Assembly (NCBI RefSeq): GCF_003050905.1
Contig: NZ_QAOT01000001.1
Direction: 5' to 3' (one strand)
DNA length: 64,000 nucleotides
From: Cereibacter_A azotoformans
GTDB lineage: Bacteria; Pseudomonadota; Alphaproteobacteria; Rhodobacterales; Rhodobacteraceae
Of this stretch, positions 57,957 through 64,000 are shown in pieces (positions within the stretch are counted from its first letter, which is position 1; each line of letters begins with the position of its first letter). The notes beneath the pieces are model-generated. The model was not told the DNA's origin. It saw only the letters and a program-made list of their open reading frames with translations, and did not search any database. The position numbers and the translations under genes are program-made.

Positions 57957-58685
57957 ATGCCAGCCACAGGCCAGAGCACGGATGTCGCTTCCGCGCAGGA
58001 CCCCGCAGCGACGGCCGGCGGCCCGGCCAGCCTGGAATGGCGCGACGGGATCGTGCCGGTCTCGACGCGGTTCGACGATCCCTACTTCTCGCTCGCCGAC
58101 GGGCTGGCCGAGACGCGGCACGTCTTTCTGGCCGGGAACGGGCTGCCGGGACGCTTCCGGGACGGGTTTGCGATCGCCGAACTCGGCTTTGGCACCGGGC
58201 TCAACATGCTGGCCACGCTGATCGCCTGGCGGCAGGCGGGGCGGCCGGGGCGGCTGCGCTACACCTCGTTCGAGGCCTTTCCGATGGAGGCGCGCGACAT
58301 CGCCCGCGCCCTCCGGGCCTTCCCCGAGGCCGAAGCGGTGGCCGGCCCGTTTCTGGACGCCTGGGCCGCCGGTCATTCGCGCTTCGTGAATGACGGGCTC
58401 GAGGTCGAGGTGCTGATCGGCGATGCCCGCACCCGTCTGCCGGGCTGGGAGGGTCGGGCGGATGCCTGGTATCTGGACGGATTCGCACCGGCCCGGAACC
58501 CGGAACTCTGGTCCGACGCGCTCATGGCCGAGGTCGGGCGCCATACGACGCCCGGCGGCACCTTCGCCACCTACACGGCGGCGGGCCATGTCCGGCGCGC
58601 GTTGGCGCAGGCCGGCTTTGCCGTCACGCGCCAGCCCGGCCACGGCCGCAAGCGGCACATGACGACCGGAGTCCTCGGCGGATGA
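57957..58685 (+). CDS. mnmD: MnmD-like tRNA 5-methylaminomethyl-2-thiouridine methyltransferase
   Basis: A 242-residue SAM-dependent methyltransferase matching the N-terminal domain (MnmC2) of bifunctional MnmC. LEWRDGIVPVSTRFDDPYFS and ETRHVFLAGNGLPGRF precede the SAM loop AELGFGTGLNMLATL. FEAFPMEARDIARAL, VEVLIGDARTRLPGW and ADAWYLDGFAPARNPELWS (the diagnostic DGFAPxxNPxxW) follow. It methylates nm5s2U34 to mnm5s2U in the wobble position of some tRNAs. ATG 57957 has AGGACAG upstream. It overlaps the next gene by ATGA. Confidence 0.88.
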   Translation: MPATGQSTDVASAQDPAATAGGPASLEWRDGIVPVSTRFDDPYFSLADGLAETRHVFLAGNGLPGRFRDGFAIAELGFGTGLNMLATLIAWRQAGRPGRLRYTSFEAFPMEARDIARALRAFPEAEAVAGPFLDAWAAGHSRFVNDGLEVEVLIGDARTRLPGWEGRADAWYLDGFAPARNPELWSDALMAEVGRHTTPGGTFATYTAAGHVRRALAQAGFAVTRQPGHGRKRHMTTGVLGG

Positions 58686-59566
58686 CCGAACAGAACACGC
58701 GGCTTGGCATCGGGCTCATGGTGCTCACCACCTGCATCTTCGCCCTGCAGGACGGCATTTCGCGCCACCTGGCCGAACATTACAGCGTCTTCATGGTCGT
58801 GATGATCCGCTACTGGTTCTTCGCGGCCTTCGTGATCGCTGTGGCCGCGCGGCAGGCGGGCGGTCTCGCGCCGGCCGTCCGGTCGCGCTTTCCGGTTCTT
58901 CAGGTGCTGCGCGGGCTGCTGCTGGCGGCCGAGGTCTGCATCATGGTCCTGGGCTTCGTGAAGCTGGGCCTTGTCGCCAGTCACGCGGTCTTCACCTGCT
59001 ATCCGCTGCTGGTTGCCGCGCTCTCGGGGCCGGTGCTGGGCGAGCGGGTGGGCTGGCGCCGCTGGCTCGCCATTGCGGCGGGCTTCGTGGGCATCCTCAT
59101 CATCCTTCAGCCCGGAGTTGCCGTCTTCTCGCCCTGGGCGCTGATCCCGCTGGGAGCGGCGTTGCTCTTCGCGATCTACTCGTTGCTGACACGCTATGTC
59201 GCGCGCGGCGACTCGGCGGCCGTCAGCTTCTTCTGGACGGGGACGGTCGGCGCGATCGCCATGAGCGCCGTCGGCCTCTGGCACTGGGAGCCGATGGCCC
59301 CCCAGGACTGGCTCTGGATGGCGGCGCTGTGCTGTTCGGCGGCGCTGGGGCACTGGTTCCTGATCCGGGCCTACGAGGTGGCCGAGGCGAGCGCGGTGCA
59401 ACCCTTCGCCTATCTGCAACTTCCCTTTGCGGCGTTGCTCGGCTTCTTCGTCTTCAACGAGCGTCCCGAGATCAATGTCATCCTCGGCGCCTGCGTGGTG
59501 GTTTCGGCGGGGCTCTTCACCCTCTGGCGCGAGCAGGTGCGGGCACGGGCGCGCGCCGGAAGGTGA
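58682..59566 (+). CDS. DMT-superfamily (EamA) transporter
   Basis: A 294-residue inner-membrane protein with ten predicted helices in two EamA repeats of five: LGIGLMVLTTCIFALQDGIS to GWRRWLAIAAGFVGILIILQPG, then VFSPWALIPLGAALLFAIYSLL to INVILGACVVVSAGLFTLW. FALQDGISRHLAEHYS and YCxS-like RYWFF are typical of the S-adenosylmethionine-transporter-like/RhaT group in alphaproteobacteria. The substrate is unknown. It is coupled to mnmD by ATGA, perhaps incidental. Confidence 0.87.
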   Translation: MTEQNTRLGIGLMVLTTCIFALQDGISRHLAEHYSVFMVVMIRYWFFAAFVIAVAARQAGGLAPAVRSRFPVLQVLRGLLLAAEVCIMVLGFVKLGLVASHAVFTCYPLLVAALSGPVLGERVGWRRWLAIAAGFVGILIILQPGVAVFSPWALIPLGAALLFAIYSLLTRYVARGDSAAVSFFWTGTVGAIAMSAVGLWHWEPMAPQDWLWMAALCCSAALGHWFLIRAYEVAEASAVQPFAYLQLPFAALLGFFVFNERPEINVILGACVVVSAGLFTLWREQVRARARAGR

Positions 59567-59634
59567 GCGCGGTCGGCTGGTCGGGCCGGGCAGTGTGGAA
59601 CGATCCAGCCCCCGTGAAGGCGCGCAGGAGCAGT

Positions 59635-59649
59635 GCGAGGATCGCTCGC
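59635..59649 (+). terminator. Weak terminator after the DMT transporter gene
   Basis: GCGAG-GATCG-CTCGC followed by CGCTTTTCG lies about 70 nt after the stop at 59566. The stem is short (5 bp). A 12-bp palindrome AACCGGCCGGTT stands further on at 59704-59715, between here and smc. Confidence 0.35.
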
Positions 59650-59801
59650 CGCTTTTCGCAGGGTCGGCTCTCCGACGCCTGCTGACGGCAACATCTTGGG
59701 GATAACCGGCCGGTTGCCGCCAGATCGAGGGTGGTGCGGTTGACTTGAGGCGCGTCAGGCCGGACGATGCCGCCCCCGACGGGAATCAGAAGGATCCGGC
59801 C

Positions 59802-62800
59802 TTGCGGTTCACCCGCCTCAGACTGAACGGCTTCAAGAGCTTCGTGGACCCCACCGACCTGGTGATCCACGACGGGCTGACGGGTGTCGTGGGGCCGAAC
59901 GGTTGCGGCAAGTCGAACCTTCTGGAAGCCCTGCGCTGGGTGATGGGCGAGAACCGCCCCACGGCGATGCGCGGCGCAGGTATGGAGGATGTGATCTTTG
60001 CCGGGGCGGCCACGCGGCCCGCGCGCAACTTCGCCGAGGTGGCGCTGGTTCTCGACAACGCCGACCGGCTGGCCCCCTCGGGCTTCAACGACGCCGACAC
60101 GATCGAGATCGTGCGCCGGATCACGCGGGATGCGGGCTCGGCCTACAAGGCCAACAGCAAGGATGTGCGGGCGCGCGACATCCAGATGCTGTTCGCCGAC
60201 GCCTCGACCGGGGCGCATTCCCCCGCGCTCGTGCGGCAGGGCCAGATCTCGGAGCTGATCAACGCCAAGCCCAGGGCCCGTCGCCGCATCCTCGAGGAGG
60301 CGGCGGGCATCTCGGGCCTCTACCAGCGCCGGCACGAGGCCGAGCTGCGGCTGGCGGCGACCGAGCAGAATCTTGCGCGGGTCGAGGATGTGCTCGACCA
60401 GCTGGCCCAGCAGCTCGCCACGCTGGCGCGGCAGGCGAGGCAGGCGGCGCGCTATCGCGAGATCGGCGAGGAACTGCGGCGGGCCGAGGGCTCGCTGCTC
60501 TATCGCCGCTGGCGCGAGGCGGATCTGGCGCGGACCGAGGCGCTCGCGATCCTGCGCGAGCGGATGATGGCCGCGGGGAACGCCGAGGCCGCCGCGCGCA
60601 AGGCCGTCCTCACCCGCGCCGAGGCCGAGGAGACGCTGCCGCCCAAGCGCGAGGAAGAGGCGATTGCGGGCGCCGTGCTCCAGCGGCTGTCGGTGCAGCG
60701 CGATGCGCTGGCCGCCGAAGAGGATCGCGCGCGGGCCACCATCGCCACCCTGACCTCGCGGGTGGACCAGCTGGCCCGCGACATCGAGCGTGAGGCCGGC
60801 CTGAACCGCGACGCGGCCGACACGATCGGACGGCTGGAATGGGAGCGCGGGGCGCTCGAGGCGGCGCACGAGGGCCACGACGAGCGGCTGGCCGAGGCCG
60901 CCGAGGCGGCGCGGGAGGCGGGGGCCGCGCTCAGCGAGCGTGAGGAGATCCTGTCGGAGCGCACCGAGGATGTGGCGCGGCTGTCGGCGCGCCACCAGTC
61001 GGCCCAGCGGATGCTGGCCGACAGCCGCACGACGCTGGCCAGATCCGAAGCCGAGGCCGCGCGCGCGCGTGAGGCGGTCGAGACGGCGTCAGAGGCGCAG
61101 GAGCGCGCGGCCGAGGCCTGGGAAGAGGCGGCGGCCCTGCAGGAGGAGGCGCAGGAGCGCGCCGAGGCCGCCGAGGAGGCGCTGGTTCAGGCCGACGAGG
61201 CGCGGGCCGAGGCGCAGTCGCGCGAGGCCGAGGCGCGGGCGCAGCGGTCGGCGGCCGAGGGCGAGGCCAACGCGCTGCGGGCCGAGGTGGCGGCTCTGGC
61301 GCGGCTCGTCGAGCGCGAGGCGCAGGCGGGCAGCCAGCTTCTCGACCGCATTCAGGTCGAGCCGGGCTTTGAGGCGGCCTTGGGTGCGGCACTCTCCGAC
61401 GATCTGCGCGCGCCCGAGGTGGCGGCGGATGCGCCCTCTGGCTGGGCCGCGCTGCCCGATTATGACGCGACGGCCCCGCTGCCTGCGGGCGCCGAGCCCC
61501 TCGCGCCGCATGTGGGCGTGCCCGAGGTGCTGCGCCGCCGGATCGGCCAGATCGGCCTCGTCGGCCGCGATCAGGGCGCGGCGCTCCAGCCGCTGCTGCA
61601 ACCGGGTCAGCGGCTGGTGAGCCTCGAGGGCGACCTCTGGCGCTGGGACGGGTTTCGCGCGGGGGCTGAGGATGCCCCATCGGCCGCGGCCCTGCGGCTC
61701 AGGCAGTTGAACCGGCTGGTGGCTCTGAAGCGCGACCTGGAGGAGGTGGCGGCCCGCGCCGAGGGCGCGCGGCAGGGGCACGAGGCGCTGCAGGCCCGGC
61801 TTGCGCAACTGACCCGCGCCGATCAGGAGGCGCGCGAGGCCCGCCGGGCGGCCGACGCCCGCGTGACCGAGGCGAGCCGTGCGGCCTCGAAGGCCGAGGC
61901 CGAACGCTCGATCGCGGGTGGCAAGCTCGAATCGGCGCGCCTTGCGGTGAAGCGCTACGAGGACGAGGCAATGGAGGCCCGCGCGCGGCTGCGCGAGGCG
62001 GAAGGCGTGGCTGCGGCCCTGCCCGATCTCGAGGCGGCGCGGGCGGGCATCGAGGATCTGAAGATGGCGGTCGAGGCCGCCCGGATCGCGATGATGTCGC
62101 GCCGGTCGCTCCATGACGAGTTGCGCCGCGAGGGCGAGGCGCGGGTGAAGCGGCGGCAGGAGGTGACGAAGGACCTCTCGGGCTGGAAGCACCGGCTGGA
62201 GACCGCCGAGAAGCGCAGCACCGAGCTGGCCGAGCGCAAGGCCGAGACCGAGGAGGATCTGCGCGAGGCCGCCGAGGCGCCCGAAGAGATCGCGGCCCGG
62301 CGCGAGGAGCTGGCCGAGGCCATCGAGGCGGCCGAGGAGCGCCGTGCCCGTGCCGCCGACGCGCTGGCCGCCGCCGAGGCCGGGCTGCGCGCCGCGCAGG
62401 AGGCCGAGCGCGAGGCCGAGCGTCAGGCGGGCGAGAGCCGCGAGGCGCGCGCCCGCGCCGAGGCCCGGGCCGATGCCGCGACCGAGGCGCTGCAGCTGGC
62501 CGCCGAGCGGATCCGGGAAGAGACCGAACGGACGCCCCAGCAGCTTCTCGAGACGCTGGCGGTCGATCCCGAGGCCATTCCCTCCGTCGAGGCGCTGGAA
62601 ACCGACGTCGCGCGGCTCAAGCGGCAGCGCGAGGCGCTTGGCGCGGTGAACCTGCGCGCCGAAGAGGATGCGCAGGCCGTCCAGACCGAGCATGACACGC
62701 TGAAGGCCGAGAAGATCGATCTCGAGGAGGCGGTGAAAAAGCTGCGCGCCGGCATCCAGGGCCTGAACCGCGAGGGGCGCGAACGGCTGCTGACCGCCTT

Positions 62801-63257
62801 CGAGCAGGTGAACGGCAGTTTCGGCACGCTCTTCACCCATCTCTTCGGCGGCGGCGAGGCGCGGCTGGTGATGGTGGAAAGCGACGACCCGCTGGAAGCC
62901 GGGCTCGAGATCATGTGCCAGCCGCCGGGCAAGAAGCTGTCGACTCTGTCGCTGCTGTCGGGCGGCGAGCAGACGCTGACGGCGCTCGCGTTGATCTTCG
63001 CGGTGTTCCTCGCCAATCCGGCGCCGATCTGCGTGCTCGACGAGGTGGATGCGCCGCTCGACGATGCCAACGTCACGCGGTTCTGCGACCTGCTGGACGA
63101 GATGACCCGGCGGACCGAGACGCGGTTCCTGATCATCACCCATCATGCGGTGACGATGGCGCGCATGGACCGCCTGTTCGGCGTGACGATGGCCGAACAG
63201 GGCGTGAGCCAGCTTGTCTCGGTGGATCTGAAGAAGGCCGAGGCGCTGGTCGCCTGA
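59802..63257 (+). CDS. smc: Chromosome segregation/condensation protein SMC
   Basis: A 1151-residue ATPase that forms the condensin ring with ScpA/ScpB. The start is a TTG at 59802 (MRFTRLRLNGFKSFVDPTDL) with AAGGA 8 nt upstream; the frame is open earlier but without homology. Walker A GPNGCGKSN is at 31-39. Two Ala/Glu/Arg-rich coiled coils (about 165-500 and 655-1000) flank a hinge (about 510-650, QVEPGFEAALGAAL ... RIGQIGLVGRDQGAA). The C-terminal head has LSLLSGGEQTLTALALIF and CVLDEVDAPLDDANVTRF. scpA/scpB are not nearby. Confidence 0.96.
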   Translation: MRFTRLRLNGFKSFVDPTDLVIHDGLTGVVGPNGCGKSNLLEALRWVMGENRPTAMRGAGMEDVIFAGAATRPARNFAEVALVLDNADRLAPSGFNDADTIEIVRRITRDAGSAYKANSKDVRARDIQMLFADASTGAHSPALVRQGQISELINAKPRARRRILEEAAGISGLYQRRHEAELRLAATEQNLARVEDVLDQLAQQLATLARQARQAARYREIGEELRRAEGSLLYRRWREADLARTEALAILRERMMAAGNAEAAARKAVLTRAEAEETLPPKREEEAIAGAVLQRLSVQRDALAAEEDRARATIATLTSRVDQLARDIEREAGLNRDAADTIGRLEWERGALEAAHEGHDERLAEAAEAAREAGAALSEREEILSERTEDVARLSARHQSAQRMLADSRTTLARSEAEAARAREAVETASEAQERAAEAWEEAAALQEEAQERAEAAEEALVQADEARAEAQSREAEARAQRSAAEGEANALRAEVAALARLVEREAQAGSQLLDRIQVEPGFEAALGAALSDDLRAPEVAADAPSGWAALPDYDATAPLPAGAEPLAPHVGVPEVLRRRIGQIGLVGRDQGAALQPLLQPGQRLVSLEGDLWRWDGFRAGAEDAPSAAALRLRQLNRLVALKRDLEEVAARAEGARQGHEALQARLAQLTRADQEAREARRAADARVTEASRAASKAEAERSIAGGKLESARLAVKRYEDEAMEARARLREAEGVAAALPDLEAARAGIEDLKMAVEAARIAMMSRRSLHDELRREGEARVKRRQEVTKDLSGWKHRLETAEKRSTELAERKAETEEDLREAAEAPEEIAARREELAEAIEAAEERRARAADALAAAEAGLRAAQEAEREAERQAGESREARARAEARADAATEALQLAAERIREETERTPQQLLETLAVDPEAIPSVEALETDVARLKRQREALGAVNLRAEEDAQAVQTEHDTLKAEKIDLEEAVKKLRAGIQGLNREGRERLLTAFEQVNGSFGTLFTHLFGGGEARLVMVESDDPLEAGLEIMCQPPGKKLSTLSLLSGGEQTLTALALIFAVFLANPAPICVLDEVDAPLDDANVTRFCDLLDEMTRRTETRFLIITHHAVTMARMDRLFGVTMAEQGVSQLVSVDLKKAEALVA

Positions 63258-63715
63258 CGGGCGTGCGCCGCGGGGAATCGTCCTGCGCCCGAGCGGCCGC
63301 TCGATGCGCGCATGACGTTCAAGCCACCCCGCCTCCATCGGCTGCGGCTATCGCATCTTGCAGGACCAGCGCCCGAGCGGCGGCGGCACCGGCCGAGCGC
63401 AGTGGCGCTCCAGATCTTCTTGGACTGATAAGCTTGCGCGGATACCGGAGGGCACGGCCGGAAGGCAGGTTTGCGCGGAAAGGGCAGGGTTCGTGCCGCC
63501 TCCCCGCGCGGGAACGCGCCATGGATGCGCCGACGGGATCTCGGCAAACCCGTGCGGAACGCGGCGAGCCGTGGCGTCGGCCCGTTCGGGGTCCGGCGGC
63601 CGGGATCCGCCGGCTCACGCCAATTTTCCCAACATGATCGATTGCGTTAACGACACGTTAAAACATTCTGGCCCAAGGTGAGACAAGTTCTCGGCAAAAT
63701 CGAAGGAAAGCCAGA
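63258..63715. other. 458-bp intergenic region between smc and the response regulator
   Basis: I see no gene here on either strand. It holds a 14-bp palindrome CGAGCGGCCGCTCG (63290-63303) soon after smc, which may act as a terminator. A second stem CCGGCGG-CCGGGAT-CCGCCGG lies at 63593-63613, and the CtrA-type box described separately follows. The long open frames across it have no family features and high Arg/Ala bias typical of GC-rich non-coding DNA. Confidence 0.6.
63647..63661. promoter_or_regulatory. CtrA-type box upstream of the response regulator
   Basis: TTAA (63647-63650), 7 nt (CGACACG), then TTAA (63658-63661): an exact match to the CtrA consensus TTAA-N7-TTAA of alphaproteobacteria. 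It stands 55 bp before the next start codon in otherwise GC-rich DNA, where a chance match is unlikely. Confidence 0.78.
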
Positions 63716-64000
63716 ATGCATGTCCTGATCGTGGAAAGCCGCGAGGATCTTGCCAGCCAATGGGCCGAGCGGCTGCGCGAGGGCGGCATCACGGTTCATG
63801 TGACCCACAGCCAGGAATGCGCGGTGCGGGTGCTCTGCGCGCACCGGATCCAGGTGGTGATGCTGGACCTGATGCTCGATGAAGGCTCGGCGCTGGCGGT
63901 GGCGGATTTCGCGGCCTTCCGGCAGCCCTGGGCGAAGGTGGTGTTCCTGACGGACACGGCCGTGTTCTCGGACGGGTCGATCTTCAGCCATTGCCAGAAC
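63716..64000 (+). CDS. CheY-like response regulator, cut by the window end
   Basis: The first 95 codons of a receiver-domain protein: MHVLIVESREDLASQWAERL, CAHRIQVVMLDLMLDEGSAL and QPWAKVVFLTDTAVFSDGS. The phosphoacceptor is probably the Asp in VVMLDLML (about residue 46). The second acidic pair at the N-terminus is reduced to Glu-Asp, and the Thr of the switch is in LTDT. AAGGAAAG precedes the ATG at 63716. Single-domain regulators like this occur widely in Rhodobacterales. The CtrA box upstream suggests cell-cycle or motility control. Downstream domains cannot be seen. Confidence 0.85.
   Translation, partial: MHVLIVESREDLASQWAERLREGGITVHVTHSQECAVRVLCAHRIQVVMLDLMLDEGSALAVADFAAFRQPWAKVVFLTDTAVFSDGSIFSHCQN

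Overview
The window reads as chromosome I of a Rhodobacterales alphaproteobacterium, very probably Cereibacter (Rhodobacter) sphaeroides or a close relative. It is GC-rich with many TTG and GTG starts. It carries CcrM, a CtrA-type box and alphaproteobacterial GTTC-N7-GTTC SOS boxes. The gene run lpd / MAPEG / sucB-sucA-sucD-sucC / mdh / mcl2 / nnrU / mch / sdhCDAB, with the ethylmalonyl-CoA-pathway enzymes (3S)-malyl-CoA thioesterase and mesaconyl-CoA hydratase, matches what is known of R. sphaeroides. This assignment comes from recognising proteins and gene order, not from a database search.

Layout. 1-5.2 kb: insertion-sequence debris, then a damage-tolerance pair (dnaE2 and imuB) in convergent orientation, each with its own SOS box. 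5.2-9 kb: an I78 inhibitor lipoprotein, a NYN/LOTUS RNA-binding protein, and lipid A/Kdo genes (DUF4170-waaA-lpxK). 9-11.4 kb: a minus-strand operon DUF721 / DsbA-like / CoA-transferase. 11.4-17 kb: mutY, an AlkB-like monooxygenase with a damaged histidine box, ccrM, rnhB, and rpmH-rnpA-yidD. 17-20.7 kb: a TVP38-type membrane protein, an FAD disulfide oxidoreductase and an orphan histidine kinase. 20.7-38.4 kb: the TCA-cycle block on both strands, with a four-gene malyl-CoA/mesaconyl-CoA operon and a TauE exporter inside it. 38.4-41.7 kb: DUF6455, a GntR regulator, a zinc protease, an acidic TIGR02300 protein, tRNA-Ala(GGC) and a gene-poor relic region. 41.7-46.3 kb: a type I secretion ATPase/adaptor pair and mlaA-mlaC. 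46.4-56.5 kb: PBP1A, glnK-amtB, an aromatic/aspartate aminotransferase, mercaptopyruvate sulfurtransferase, smpB, dapA and a lytic transglycosylase. 56.5-64 kb: a triplicated hairpin repeat, a divergent pair resembling a split MnmC, a DMT exporter, smc, and a truncated response regulator behind a CtrA box.

How it fits together. The TCA block supplies 2-oxoglutarate dehydrogenase (E1, E2, E3), succinyl-CoA synthetase, malate dehydrogenase and complex II. The mcl2-mch operon feeds acetyl-CoA assimilation products into the same C4 pool. The most interesting non-coding signal is a paired operator, two GTGATCAC palindromes exactly 21 bp apart, found in the same orientation upstream of both sucC and sdhC. 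A second motif, TTTGCGC(T/A)A, lies upstream of sucC, sdhC and mdh. Together they suggest a dedicated TCA-cycle regulon. Cell-cycle control is also visible: three GANTC sites sit directly upstream of ccrM, and a perfect TTAA-N7-TTAA box precedes the last gene.

I found no CRISPR array, prophage or rRNA. Most other signals are well-known housekeeping genes, and I do not see a clearly novel multi-gene system.
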